Shown here piece after piece: positions 1-8,935 of a DNA stretch of 64,000 bases (within the stretch, counting starts at the first letter, position 1; each line of letters starts with the position of its first letter). Under the pieces are notes generated by a model. That model was not told the origin of the DNA, did not search any database, and was given only the letters and a program-made list of their open reading frames with translations. The position numbers were made by a program, and so were the translations under genes. The DNA comes from Hymenobacter sp. BT188 (lineage in GTDB: Bacteria > Bacteroidota > Bacteroidia > Cytophagales > Hymenobacteraceae), in the NCBI RefSeq assembly GCF_014333585.1, contig NZ_JACSCW010000002.1:310001-374000 (forward strand), written 5' to 3'.

Positions 1-146
1 AACGAACAATATTATTCATGGAAAGTCAGGTAAAATGGATGATTGGCTACCCAAACGCAGGTTTAAAGTAAAAGTTGGTGCCTCACCTGTTAGTAATTGA
101 GGCTGGGGGGCTTTTTAGGTTAATTATTTCCTTCATCATTTTCCCT

Positions 147-154
147 TAGCTTTG
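147..154 (+). promoter_or_regulatory. Candidate -7 promoter box of metK
   Basis: TAGCTTTG matches the Bacteroidota sigma-A -7 consensus TAnnTTTG and lies about 70 bases before the metK ATG. No clear TTTG -33 box is visible at the usual spacing. The 5' leader that follows contains short complementary segments (CTTAGC at 145-150 and GCTAAG at 181-186) before a T-rich stretch, so some leader structure is possible. I see no recognisable SAM riboswitch. Confidence 0.4.
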
Positions 155-222
155 CGGCCTTCCGCGCCTCTTGGCGCACGGCTAAGTTTCTTTTTTACCG
201 ACGACATTCTATCCCGACACTG

Positions 223-1482
223 ATGTCCTACTTGTTCACTTCCGAGTCTGTTTCGGAAGGCCATCCCGATAAAGTTGCCGATCAAATCTCTGATGCCATT
301 CTTGACGAGTTTCTTCGTCAGGATCCTGATTCTAAAGTTGCTTGCGAGACGCTGGTAACCACTGGCTTAGTAGTAGTAGCCGGTGAAGTGAAATCTAAGG
401 CTTACGTAGATGTGCAGTCAGTTGCCCGCAACGTTATTCGACGCATCGGCTATACAAAGGCTGAGTATAAGTTTGAAGCAGAAAGCTGTGGTATCCTGTC
501 GGCCTTGCACGAGCAGTCTCCCGACATCAACCAAGGGGTAGAGCGCCAAAGCCCCGAGGAGCAAGGTGCCGGCGACCAAGGAATGATGTTTGGCTACGCA
601 ACACGCGAAACCGACAACTATATGCCGCTGGCGCTGGATCTGTCGCATCGTTTGTTGCGTGAGTTAGCCGCTATCCGCAAGGACGGCAAGGAAATGACGT
701 ATCTGCGCCCCGATGCTAAGTCGCAGGTAACCATTCGCTACGCCGACGACAACACCCCCGAAGCCATTGATACTATCGTGGTCAGCACCCAGCACGATGA
801 CTTCGACGAGTCGGAAGCGGGCATGCTGAAGTGCATTTCGGAAGATATCCGCAACATTCTGATTCCCCGTGTGAAAGCTGGCCTAAGCGCCGATGTCCAA
901 AAGCTCTTTACCGACCAGATTACCTATCACATCAACCCCACCGGCAAATTCGTTATTGGCGGTCCTCACGGCGACTCTGGCTTAACCGGCCGCAAGATCA
1001 TTGTGGATACCTACGGCGGCAAAGGTGCGCACGGCGGGGGGGCTTTTTCGGGTAAAGATTCCTCCAAAGTTGACCGTTCAGCAGCGTATGCTGCTCGTCA
1101 TATCGCCAAAAACCTGGTAGCCGCTGGCGTAGCTGATCAAGTGCTGGTACAGGTAGCTTACGCTATTGGAGTAGCCCAGCCAGTTGGCCTTTACGTGACT
1201 ACGTACGGGACTACCAAAGCCAACGGCAGCAATGGCTTGCTTACCGATGGTGAAATTGCCGATAAGGTGAACAAACTGTTCGATATGCGTCCGTTCGCTA
1301 TCGTACAGCGTTTCGGTCTGCAGAACCCCATTTTTGGCGAAACGGCAGCGTATGGCCACATGGGCCGCGAAGCTGGCACTACTAAAGTGACGCTCGCCAA
1401 CGGCGAAACTCGCACATATGAGACCTTTACCTGGGAAAAACTAGATTACGTAGATAAGATCAAAGCTGAGTTTGGTCTGTAA
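223..1482 (+). CDS. metK: S-adenosylmethionine synthetase
   Basis: Cytoplasmic enzyme making S-adenosylmethionine from methionine and ATP, the entry to the methyl cycle; ahcY, which acts at the other end of that cycle, lies near 58.7 kb. The 419-residue protein has the family landmarks: the N-terminal GHPDK motif around residues 14-18, the GAGDQG nucleotide-binding loop around residues 115-120, and the glycine-rich GGGAFSGKD loop around residue 271. Length and start fit the family, slightly longer than E. coli MetK. The GGGAF codons contain one copy of the dispersed GGGGGGC motif. The gene stands alone, with a candidate -7 box upstream and a strong 16-bp hairpin terminator after the stop. Confidence 0.98.
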   Translation: MSYLFTSESVSEGHPDKVADQISDAILDEFLRQDPDSKVACETLVTTGLVVVAGEVKSKAYVDVQSVARNVIRRIGYTKAEYKFEAESCGILSALHEQSPDINQGVERQSPEEQGAGDQGMMFGYATRETDNYMPLALDLSHRLLRELAAIRKDGKEMTYLRPDAKSQVTIRYADDNTPEAIDTIVVSTQHDDFDESEAGMLKCISEDIRNILIPRVKAGLSADVQKLFTDQITYHINPTGKFVIGGPHGDSGLTGRKIIVDTYGGKGAHGGGAFSGKDSSKVDRSAAYAARHIAKNLVAAGVADQVLVQVAYAIGVAQPVGLYVTTYGTTKANGSNGLLTDGEIADKVNKLFDMRPFAIVQRFGLQNPIFGETAAYGHMGREAGTTKVTLANGETRTYETFTWEKLDYVDKIKAEFGL

Positions 1483-1507
1483 ACCAACTAGGCATTTGCT
1501 TTAAATA

Positions 1508-1544
1508 ATAAGGGCGCCCTTCCTCGATGGAAGGGCGCCCTTAT
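1508..1544. terminator. Hairpin terminator between metK and hpf
   Basis: A perfect 16-bp inverted repeat (arms 1508-1523 and 1529-1544, loop 5 bases) lies between the convergent metK and hibernation-factor genes. The arms carry a GGGCGCCC core with A/T outer bases, so it could serve both strands. Confidence 0.8.
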
Positions 1545-1562
1545 GTTGTATCCTAGTTAGCC

Positions 1563-1862
1563 TTAGTGGCTGGTCAATTTCTCTTTATGTCTTTTTATCT
1601 GACGACGTAGCCCTTCAGCCGCCTCGTCGGTGGCCGCTTCAAAAGTGGCCGCATCTGCTTGGCTGAACAGCGTACTGCCAGGCACTAGCACTTTGAGCTC
1701 AACGGTCTTATTATCAATACCGTCCTTATTGTTCAGCTTCATGATAACCTCGCCTTCGGTTACACGGTCGTAGAAGGTTTCGAGCTTATCGAGACGCTTC
1801 TGGATGAAATCAAGTAGGCTCTGGTCGGCGGTGAAATGCACCGAATGCATCTGTACTTTCAT
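1563..1862 (-). CDS. hpf: Ribosome hibernation promoting factor, short HPF/RaiA type
   Basis: Small protein of the HPF/RaiA family, which binds the 30S decoding region and stabilises idle ribosomes in stationary phase. From the ATG at 1862 (MKVQMHSVHF) it is 99 residues, the short form without the C-terminal dimerisation domain of long HPF. An upstream in-frame ATG at 1898 would add a hydrophobic 12-residue leader that the family lacks, so I prefer the internal start. The beta-alpha-beta-beta-beta-alpha layout and the conserved tail region (LRRQIKRHKEK) fit. It sits just downstream of the Xer recombinase gene on the same strand (about 48 bases between them), so the two may be cotranscribed. 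Confidence 0.9.
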   Translation of the reverse strand: MKVQMHSVHFTADQSLLDFIQKRLDKLETFYDRVTEGEVIMKLNNKDGIDNKTVELKVLVPGSTLFSQADAATFEAATDEAAEGLRRQIKRHKEKLTSH

Positions 1863-1910
1863 CGGAAATAGGGGTTTGGTAAATAGAAAGGAAAACACTC
1901 AACTAGTTAC

Positions 1911-2798
1911 TTAAGCCTTTGGATGGGCTTTGTCAAAGACGGATTTGAGCTTGTCGATGGACAAGTGGGTATACACCTGAGTCGCTGCCAGATTCGCATG
2001 ACCTAGCAACTCTTTAATAGCGTTCAGGTCGGCACCCTTACTGAGTAGGTGCGTAGCAAACGAGTGCCGCAGCACGTGCGGGTGCTGCTGCGACGAAGCG
2101 GTGGTTATCTGGCTCAAATACTGCTTCACGGTGCGATACACAAGCTTTTCGTACAGGGGCTCTAGCTTATCTGTAACGAGGAGAAAACCGCGGGCGTTGT
2201 CGGGGGAAGCAAATTCAGCCTGCTTACGCGCTATATAGCTTTCCAGCGCTATAAGAAGCGTCGGATTGAGAGGCACTACCCGTTGTTTGTTGCCTTTGCC
2301 CGTTACGCGCACCGTACGACCTGCCAAGCTGATATCGTCGTGACGAATACCTATTAGCTCCGAAAGGCGAATACCAGTACCGTAGAGCAATTCCAGAATA
2401 AGCTGATCGCGGGAGCCAACAAATGAATCAGCAAACTCAAAGCTGTTGAGTAAGCCATTCAGCGTATCCTCTGGTACAAAGTCGGGAAGCTTTTTGGCCG
2501 TTTTGGGCGAAGTAATGCGCAGCATCGGATTGCGCTGAATAGCGCCCGTGCGCAATAAGTACTTGTAGTAGGAGCGGAGGCAAGCAATTTTACGATTCAC
2601 CGTGCGTGGGTCGCGCTGCTGCTGCATCAGCTCCACTATCCAGGAACGAATAAGGGTATGGTCGGCCTGAGCCGGCTCTGGCAACTCATAAGTAGCGAGC
2701 AGGTACTCAGAGAACTGCCGAAGATCAGTTTGGTAAGAAATTACGGTGTGCGGGCTGAAGCGCCGCTCAAACCGCAGATAGTCGAAAAACAAATTCAT
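1911..2798 (-). CDS. Xer-type tyrosine recombinase
   Basis: Site-specific recombinase of the XerC/XerD family, resolving chromosome dimers at dif. The 295-residue protein (ATG at 2798; a GTG 18 bases upstream is an alternative) has the N-terminal SAM-like core-binding domain and a complete catalytic set: Arg in GTGIRLSEL, the HVLRHSFATHLL box, the LLGHANLAATQVYTH box with the nucleophilic Tyr. Length matches XerC/XerD exactly and no mobile context is visible, so it is probably a housekeeping Xer protein. XerC versus XerD cannot be decided by eye. A seven-G copy of the dispersed motif ending in C lies just upstream of the start (2818-2825). Confidence 0.93.
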   Translation of the reverse strand: MNLFFDYLRFERRFSPHTVISYQTDLRQFSEYLLATYELPEPAQADHTLIRSWIVELMQQQRDPRTVNRKIACLRSYYKYLLRTGAIQRNPMLRITSPKTAKKLPDFVPEDTLNGLLNSFEFADSFVGSRDQLILELLYGTGIRLSELIGIRHDDISLAGRTVRVTGKGNKQRVVPLNPTLLIALESYIARKQAEFASPDNARGFLLVTDKLEPLYEKLVYRTVKQYLSQITTASSQQHPHVLRHSFATHLLSKGADLNAIKELLGHANLAATQVYTHLSIDKLKSVFDKAHPKA

Positions 2799-2868
2799 AC
2801 GCAGGAGTTCAGCCACTGGGGGGGCAATTATCCAATGTAAGAATTTAAATCGGAATTTTTGGACGCGA

Positions 2869-2912
2869 AAAAACCGGCTAATTCGCTTAAGTAAGCAAAT
2901 CAGCCGGTTGTC
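2869..2912 (-). terminator. rpsU terminator
   Basis: Interrupted inverted repeat with ACCGGCT/AGCCGGT outer stem and GCTTA/TAAGC inner stem. Read on the minus strand it ends in a run of six T, placing it correctly after rpsU. Confidence 0.75.
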
Positions 2913-2936
2913 ACGAAAAGCTTTGTAAGCTAAACG

Positions 2937-3131
2937 CTAGTAATTCTCAGTAGCGTACATGGTCTGCTTGTACACAGCTTTCTCTCTCTGTTTCCGCTTC
3001 GTGATAGAAGGCTTCTGGAAGAACGTACGACGACGCAATTCCTTCAGCACACCCGTGCGCTCGAATTTTTTCTTGAAACGCTTCAGAGCCCGGTCAACCG
3101 ACTCGTTGTCTTTGATTTGAACGATGATCAT
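2937..3131 (-). CDS. rpsU: 30S ribosomal protein S21
   Basis: The 64-residue, strongly basic protein matches bacterial S21 in length and sequence (MIIVQIKDNESVDRALKRFK start, followed by an Arg/Lys-rich helix with RRR). S21 joins the small subunit late and sits near the anti-Shine-Dalgarno end of 16S rRNA. In Bacteroidota this region of the ribosome is known to occlude the anti-SD, which fits the scarcity of SD sequences in this window. The gene is monocistronic, with its own terminator downstream and a GGGGGGC motif copy (3163-3169) in its 5' flank. Confidence 0.97.
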   Translation of the reverse strand: MIIVQIKDNESVDRALKRFKKKFERTGVLKELRRRTFFQKPSITKRKQREKAVYKQTMYATENY

Positions 3132-3263
3132 ATATGCAGTGGAGTTGAAAACTTTCTATTAAGGGGGGCAAAGATAATCACATCTTTTGAAGATTTAAAA
3201 ATGCTTACGCAGATTCCTAATCAATAGCTATTTGAGCCCCCGAAAGAATAGAGCCAATAAAGC

Positions 3264-4403
3264 CTATTTCAGGAGCGTGCGGGCAATAACCAGCTTTTGA
3301 ATTTCGGAAGTGCCCTCACCGATGGTGCAAAGCTTGGAGTCGCGGTAATATTTCTCCGCCGGATAATCCTTGGTGTAACCGTAGCCGCCAAAAATCTGCA
3401 CACCTTCATTAGCAGCCCGTACACATACCTCCGACGCATAGAGCTTAGCCATAGCCGATTCCTGCGTTACATTTAAACCACGGTCTTTCATGTCAGCAGC
3501 CCGGTAGGTTAGCAATGCCGCGGCTTCGATCTCAGTAGCCATATCAGCTAACTTGAATGCAATACCCTGAAAGTTGGAAATAGGCTGGTTGAACTGATGA
3601 CGCTCCTTAGAATATTGCGTAGCCGCCTCAAAAGCCCCCTGTGCAATACCCAGACTGAGGGCTGCGATAGAAATTCGCCCCCCATCAAGCACTTTCATCG
3701 ATTGAATAAACCCTTCACCTACTTCGCCCAGAATATTCTCCTTTGGTACGCGGCAGTCAGTGAAAATTAGCTCAGTTGTCTCAGAAGCACGCATACCTAA
3801 CTTGTCTTCCTTACGACCGTGCGTAAAGCCCTCGGTAGGCTTTTCAATTACGAACGCTGTCATACCATGCGAGTCACCTACCTCGCCAGTGCGGGCAATA
3901 ACTACGGCGATGTTGCTGCTTTTACCGTGGGTGATGAAGTTCTTCGCTCCGTTAAGCACGTAAAAGTCACCATCTTCAACAGCCACTGTACGCATATTAC
4001 CAGCGTCAGATCCTGTGTTGGGTTCCGTCAAGCCCCAAGCGCCAATCCACTCAGCCGAAGCTAGCTTCGGCAGCCACCTGCGCTTCTGCTCCTCTGAGCC
4101 AAATTGCAGAATGTGGCCTGTGCAAAGAGAGTTATGTGCTGCCATCGACAAACCGATGCTGCCATCAATCTTGGCTAGCTCAGCTATAGCAGTCACATAT
4201 TCAACGTAGCCAAAGCCGGAGCCACCATATTCTTGCGGCACCAGCACTCCCATCAGGCCCAAATCACCTAGCTGCTTGAACACGTCGATAGGAAACTCTT
4301 GGCTTTCATCCCACTGCATCATGCGCGGTTTGATGTGGGTGGCGCCAAAGTCGCGCACCATCTGGGCAATCATTGTTTGGTTCTCGGTAGCTACTAATTC
4401 CAT
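3264..4403 (-). CDS. Acyl-CoA dehydrogenase (short/branched-chain type)
   Basis: FAD enzyme that oxidises acyl-CoA to 2-enoyl-CoA in fatty-acid or branched-chain amino-acid breakdown. From the ATG at 4403 (MELVATENQ) the protein is 379 residues, the standard length; the upstream ATG at 4487 would add 28 residues not seen in the family. The [11 protein letters not shown] flavin/substrate signature and the C-terminal EGTSEIQ segment, with the usual catalytic Glu position, are present, as is the [13 protein letters not shown] signature. It is a lone gene with no electron-transfer flavoprotein genes nearby, so its substrate cannot be inferred from context. One GGGGGGC motif copy (3677-3683, antisense on plus) is in the gene. 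Confidence 0.95.
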   Translation of the reverse strand: MELVATENQTMIAQMVRDFGATHIKPRMMQWDESQEFPIDVFKQLGDLGLMGVLVPQEYGGSGFGYVEYVTAIAELAKIDGSIGLSMAAHNSLCTGHILQFGSEEQKRRWLPKLASAEWIGAWGLTEPNTGSDAGNMRTVAVEDGDFYVLNGAKNFITHGKSSNIAVVIARTGEVGDSHGMTAFVIEKPTEGFTHGRKEDKLGMRASETTELIFTDCRVPKENILGEVGEGFIQSMKVLDGGRISIAALSLGIAQGAFEAATQYSKERHQFNQPISNFQGIAFKLADMATEIEAAALLTYRAADMKDRGLNVTQESAMAKLYASEVCVRAANEGVQIFGGYGYTKDYPAEKYYRDSKLCTIGEGTSEIQKLVIARTLLK

Positions 4404-4637
4404 GGGTGGGAAGTGATTTGGGTGGGTGGTAATGGCATAACCAGCAAGTGCCAGTTTTGGGTTCGCGAAAGTAGCACTTTGCTTCAAGAGAAGTTGATTT
4501 CCACAGACAGGTATCTAGCCCCGATTTTGAAAGGGTGTGCTAATTCGGTTACTTTGAAGGTTTATCGGGAGAAATTAAGCTAGTACTTGGCTATTCCCCG
4601 GGCACTATTTCATCTGTCTCTGGCTTTTTTGGCCCGC

Positions 4638-5558
4638 ATGCTACATCCCATATTTCGCCGCTTGCTATCCATTGGGTTGCTAAGCTTATCGTTTCTGATG
4701 TCGTTTTCCTGTACGACATCAAAGGTATACCGCCAAAATGTACTATTTCGTTTAGAGGGTACCACAGTCGACACTACTAGGCTGCGCACGACCATAAATA
4801 GGACGGAACGTAACTACATCATCCAGGCCAATGATTACCTCGATGTTCGGGTATACACTAATAAGGGCGAGCGAATATTAGATCCTAATGGTGAACTGCC
4901 ATTTGGCAACCCTGGCGGGCTAAGAGGTGCCACAACTCGGCCGGGAGCTGGTACACGCACTACGGCAGTTCAACAAGGCTCTGGTGGTACCACAAGTGGT
5001 GGTTCTGAGTTCCTTGTACAAGACGATGGCATAGTAAAGCTGCCAATGGTAGAGAACGTAAAGCTAAGTGGCTACACTCTTCTAGAGGCTGATAGTGTGT
5101 TGCAAGTAGCATATAGTCAGTACTATGAGCAGCCTTTCGTCGTGACGCGGGTTACTAATAATCGTATTATCGTGCTTGGTGCTGTTGGGGGCACTGGTGG
5201 TCAGGTCATCTCGATGACAAATGATAATATGAACTTGATTGAGGTTTTAGCCATTGCCGGGGGCATTGATGGCGGGGCAATAGGAACAGGTGGTAATCGA
5301 GTAGGCCGTACGACCAACATCCGCCTCATTCGGGGAGATTTGAAGAACCCGCAGATACAAGTTATTGATCTGTCTACGTTTGAAGGAATGCGTCGCGCTA
5401 ATTTACAGGTGGAACCCAACGACATAGTTTATGTTGAGCCTCTAAGACGGCCGTTTTACGAGGCATTAGCAGATGCTGGTCCAGTATTTGGGCTAGTGAC
5501 TAGCCTTATAAGCGTCCTTAGTACTCTGTATATTATAACAAGAGTATATAATAATTAA
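4638..5558 (+). CDS. Polysaccharide export outer-membrane lipoprotein (Wza/BexD-like)
   Basis: Probable outer-membrane exit channel for an exopolysaccharide or capsule. The ATG at 4638 gives 306 residues beginning with a hydrophobic signal and a Cys in the context MSFSC-TT, a slightly irregular lipobox; the open frame upstream starts only with TTG. After it come a polysaccharide-export (Poly_export) domain with the typical NDYLDVRVY beginning, interrupted by a Gly/Thr-rich insert around residues 85-130, an SLBB-like domain (VLGAVGGTGGQV, then LIEVLAIAGG) and a hydrophobic C-terminal segment (VFGLVTSLISVLSTLYIITRV) that may span the outer membrane, as in Wza. The co-directional tyrosine kinase follows 55 bases downstream. 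Confidence 0.9.
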   Translation: MLHPIFRRLLSIGLLSLSFLMSFSCTTSKVYRQNVLFRLEGTTVDTTRLRTTINRTERNYIIQANDYLDVRVYTNKGERILDPNGELPFGNPGGLRGATTRPGAGTRTTAVQQGSGGTTSGGSEFLVQDDGIVKLPMVENVKLSGYTLLEADSVLQVAYSQYYEQPFVVTRVTNNRIIVLGAVGGTGGQVISMTNDNMNLIEVLAIAGGIDGGAIGTGGNRVGRTTNIRLIRGDLKNPQIQVIDLSTFEGMRRANLQVEPNDIVYVEPLRRPFYEALADAGPVFGLVTSLISVLSTLYIITRVYNN

Positions 5559-5613
5559 GCTTGCTTTTCCTGTTGACGATAAGCTTGTTCCCTTCAACCA
5601 ATAGAATGCCCTG

Positions 5614-8067
5614 ATGGCGGCGAAAGAAGAAACTGAGCTGGAAGAGATGATCCGCAACGCGGGTGGTATGGAAGCAGAAGAAAAAGAGGATGCTGGCGAT
5701 GGGTTAGACATTACCACCCTGCTTCAGGTAGCCCGCAAAAGCTTGCCTTGGATTGCCTTGCTTATTGCTTTAGGTCTGACGGGCGCATGGCTGTTTTTGC
5801 GTTATACAAAGCCTGTGTATCAGTCATCCTCTGTTTTGAAGATTGACGAGAAGACAGAAGCAGGTTTGTTGGGATTAAGTGCCGGAGGAGCAGTAGAAAA
5901 GCGCCGACCCGGAGCTAATTTATCGGGTGAAGTAGAACTCATTAAGTCAAATCTGATCTATCGTAGGCTGAAAGACTCCTTAGCGCTCGACGTTAATTAC
6001 TATATTGAAGGTACTGTATTAGAATCAGAGTTGTATACTAGGTCGCCTTTTAAAGTGACATATAATATTAAAAATTCGGCTTTTTACAATCGAAAGTTCA
6101 GCGTTAATTTCAGTAGTCCTACGCGATTTCGACTTAGCTATTTAGAAGGTGAGCAAGAAGTAAGCGGTGTATATACCATCGGCCAACTAATTTATCTTGC
6201 TGGTCTGGATTTGCGATTAATTATTCATGAAAATTACTTCGACGCGAATGCACTTGACGCACAATTTTATTTTATTATTCTGGATGAAGGCACACTAAAT
6301 AACTATTTGAACACAAATCTGGCTGTTGAAATTGTTAATCCAGAGGCCAACACCGTCCAGATTTCTTTCAAAGATTTCAATCCATCAAAGGCTCAGGATA
6401 TAGTCAATAAGATCGACACAGTTTATTTACAGGAAAAGCTAGCTCAAAAGAAAAAGGCCTCAGATCAAAGCCTACAGTTTTTAAGCGAACAGGCCGACGC
6501 CTTCAATAATAAATTGCAGTTAGCAGAAGATAACCTGCAGTCATTTGCGCGTGAAAACCGGACGTACGATGTACGTGCTGATGCGGCAACTGTAAATAGT
6601 ACAATCCTTGCCCAGGAAGAGAAACGCCAAGAATTGATACAAAGGCAAGGTTTGCTGGCAGATCTTTCCAGTTTAGTAGAACAGGATCAGCTGACTGCAA
6701 ATGAGGATTCGACAGTGGCGCAAAGTATACCAGGGCTGGCAGAACTGGCCGACAGTCGCTTAACGCAAGAGATAGAGGCTTTAAATAATCAGCAGTGGGA
6801 GATTCGTCGGGTTTTGCGTTCTTATAAAGAAACGACTGAAGCTGTTAAACAGCGGCGTGTTCAGCTAGATTTTACGAGAAACACAATACGTCGGCTTCTA
6901 GAACAGAATAAAGTTCTTCTGCAAGAACAGGTTGAGAAAATGAACCGTCAGCGGGATGAACTGAATGCTAAACTTGATGCATTGCCGCAGAAGGCTACGC
7001 AACAGGCTAGGTTGCAACGCCCTTTCGAATTGTACGAGAAAACTTATGTAAATCTGATAAACAAGGACTTAGAATTTAGACTTGGCCAGGCTGGTACAAC
7101 GGCCGATTTTCAGATTCTTTCGCCTGCCAGCTTACCAAGCGCGCCTATTTCACCGGTGCGCGCCATGGTTTATGCCATTGGTTTGGCGGGAGGCCTTGTG
7201 CTAGGACTCGGATTAATTGCAGTCCGCTACTTCTTGCATGATACAGTAACAAATACGCGGGAATTGGAGCGTATGACCTCAGCGGCGTTGCTCGGCGTGA
7301 TTCCAACTTACGACAAGGAAAAGATGACAGTGTCGAAGCTGGTTGTGGACAAAAATCCTAAATCTGCTATTTCCGAATCGATCCGCTCTATCCGTACGAA
7401 TCTGGATTTTATAGGGTCAGCGCGAAAGAAGCGCATTATATCGGTTACATCAACCGTGTCAGGTGAGGGTAAAACTTTCGTAACAGTGAATCTGGGGGGC
7501 ATTATTGCTTTGTCAGAGCAGCGGGTTATCATCCTAGACCTTGATATGCGAAAGCCAAAAGTGAATCTGGCTTTCGGTACTGAGAATGTACGGGGCATCA
7601 GCACTATTCTGATTGAGAAGCACACTGTGGAGGAATGCATTCAACATACTGATATTCCAATGCTGGATTTTATCTCGGCTGGTCCCACACCACCAAATCC
7701 GTCGGAACTTATCCTAAACCCTAAGTTCGACGAATTGCTGGCTGAATTACATCAGCATTATGATGTGATTCTGATTGATACGCCGCCTGTCGGATTAGTA
7801 ACCGATGGTATTCTGATTATGCGTAAGGCTGATATTCCGCTTTACATTGTGCGAGCAGGATATTCCAAAAAAGCATTCCTGAAGAATATCAATAAGCTCA
7901 TGCGGACTAATAACTTTACTCGCCTCAGCACTATTCTAAATGACGCTAGTGCTGCCGGCCTAGCTGGGTATGGGTATGGCTATGGGTATGGCTATGGTCA
8001 AGGCTACTACGACGAGCCGACACCTCCCAAAGGAGTTATTAGCCGCCTGAAGCAGCGTATTTCCTGA
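5614..8067 (+). CDS. Wzc-like polysaccharide co-polymerase with bacterial tyrosine kinase domain
   Basis: Inner-membrane protein that controls exopolysaccharide chain length and export and autophosphorylates on tyrosine. Order of parts in 817 residues: short acidic N-terminus, first membrane segment about residues 46-64, large periplasmic Wzz/GNVR region with coiled coil (about 270-470), second membrane segment about 517-541, then a BY-kinase domain with Walker A (VSGEGKT, about 612-620), Walker A' (ILDLDMRKP, about 640) and Walker B (VILIDTPP, about 718). The tail holds a remarkable Gly-Tyr alternation followed by QGYYDE, replacing the usual tyrosine cluster. The adjacent phosphatase gene is its probable antagonist. 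One GGGGGGC motif copy lies in the kinase domain. Confidence 0.95.
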   Translation: MAAKEETELEEMIRNAGGMEAEEKEDAGDGLDITTLLQVARKSLPWIALLIALGLTGAWLFLRYTKPVYQSSSVLKIDEKTEAGLLGLSAGGAVEKRRPGANLSGEVELIKSNLIYRRLKDSLALDVNYYIEGTVLESELYTRSPFKVTYNIKNSAFYNRKFSVNFSSPTRFRLSYLEGEQEVSGVYTIGQLIYLAGLDLRLIIHENYFDANALDAQFYFIILDEGTLNNYLNTNLAVEIVNPEANTVQISFKDFNPSKAQDIVNKIDTVYLQEKLAQKKKASDQSLQFLSEQADAFNNKLQLAEDNLQSFARENRTYDVRADAATVNSTILAQEEKRQELIQRQGLLADLSSLVEQDQLTANEDSTVAQSIPGLAELADSRLTQEIEALNNQQWEIRRVLRSYKETTEAVKQRRVQLDFTRNTIRRLLEQNKVLLQEQVEKMNRQRDELNAKLDALPQKATQQARLQRPFELYEKTYVNLINKDLEFRLGQAGTTADFQILSPASLPSAPISPVRAMVYAIGLAGGLVLGLGLIAVRYFLHDTVTNTRELERMTSAALLGVIPTYDKEKMTVSKLVVDKNPKSAISESIRSIRTNLDFIGSARKKRIISVTSTVSGEGKTFVTVNLGGIIALSEQRVIILDLDMRKPKVNLAFGTENVRGISTILIEKHTVEECIQHTDIPMLDFISAGPTPPNPSELILNPKFDELLAELHQHYDVILIDTPPVGLVTDGILIMRKADIPLYIVRAGYSKKAFLKNINKLMRTNNFTRLSTILNDASAAGLAGYGYGYGYGYGQGYYDEPTPPKGVISRLKQRIS
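7966..8001 (+). repeat. Hexanucleotide tandem repeat encoding the Gly-Tyr tail
   Basis: Imperfect tandem copies of GGGTAT/GGCTAT, about five units, encode alternating Gly and Tyr at the C-terminus of the tyrosine kinase. Being a multiple of three, changes in copy number would keep the frame and alter the number of phosphorylatable tyrosines. Confidence 0.8.
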
Positions 8068-8091
8068 AATCAACTTTCTCTCATCTAGAAT

Positions 8092-8871
8092 ATGGCTTCA
8101 TTCCTGCGCAAGATTTTCGGCCAAGCGGCTTCTGCGTCGCTGGTTAACGAAAACTTGCTGGCGGAGCTTGGAGTTGACATGCACTCGCACCTCCTCCCGG
8201 GCCTAGATGATGGGGCCGAAACCATTGAGCAGTCATTAGGTTTGTTGGAGGCAATGCAGGCGCTAGGGTATCGGAAGCTGATTATGACTCCCCATATTAT
8301 GGGTGATTTTTATAAGAATACTCCCGCTACTGTTCACGCCGCATTAGCGCGAATGCAGGAAGCTGCTACGACTGCAGGCTTCGTGGACATACAGCTAGAA
8401 TGTGCCGCTGAATACTACTTGGATGAATGGCTGGGGGGGAAATTAGATAGTGTGGAAGAACTTTTAAGCTTTGGGGGCACCAAAAAATATCTGTTGTTGG
8501 AAACGTCTTATATGAACGAGCCCTTCAACATGCAGGATATAATCTTCCGGCTAAAAGCGCAGGGTTATCAGCCGGTATTGGCGCATCCTGAGCGCTACAC
8601 TTATTTATATGGTCGCTTTTCTGAGTTGGAAAAGATTCACGACAACGGCGTATTATTTCAAGTTAATCTCAACTCATTAGCTGGTTATTATTCCTCTGGC
8701 GCCCAGCGTATAGCCGAAAAGCTAATTGATGCCCGCTTAGTAGATTTTGTAGGTACGGATGCGCACAATCCTAAACACACCGAAACCCTGCGTAGTAAAG
8801 TGCTGCCTTTACCCTATTTAAAAAAAGTGTTGGCTCTGCCTCTCCTAAACAACACGCTGTTGACTGATTAG
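8092..8871 (+). CDS. CpsB/YwqE-type tyrosine-protein phosphatase (PHP family)
   Basis: Metal-dependent phosphatase of the polymerase-and-histidinol-phosphatase (PHP) superfamily that dephosphorylates BY-kinases in Gram-positive bacteria and in Bacteroidota capsule loci. The 259-residue protein shows the metal-binding motifs in order: DMHSHLLPGLDDG near residue 28, MTPHIM near residue 64, a Glu in LLLETSYM, AHPERY near residue 165, and GTDAHN near residue 224. It starts 24 bases after the kinase stop, on the same strand, so the kinase and phosphatase almost certainly form one operon controlling polysaccharide output. Confidence 0.92.
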   Translation: MASFLRKIFGQAASASLVNENLLAELGVDMHSHLLPGLDDGAETIEQSLGLLEAMQALGYRKLIMTPHIMGDFYKNTPATVHAALARMQEAATTAGFVDIQLECAAEYYLDEWLGGKLDSVEELLSFGGTKKYLLLETSYMNEPFNMQDIIFRLKAQGYQPVLAHPERYTYLYGRFSELEKIHDNGVLFQVNLNSLAGYYSSGAQRIAEKLIDARLVDFVGTDAHNPKHTETLRSKVLPLPYLKKVLALPLLNNTLLTD

Positions 8872-8935
8872 CAAATCAGATGATTGCTTCCTGACTAGAT
8901 AAATAACCGCCACCGTTACCTAACCCCTGATATGT

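Noticed and set aside
80..222. SAM riboswitch upstream of metK
   Set aside because: None of the conserved SAM riboswitch cores could be recognised; short complementary segments are not enough.
7966..8001. Minisatellite outside coding context
   Set aside because: The repeat is in frame in the kinase gene and is explained as its Gly-Tyr tail.
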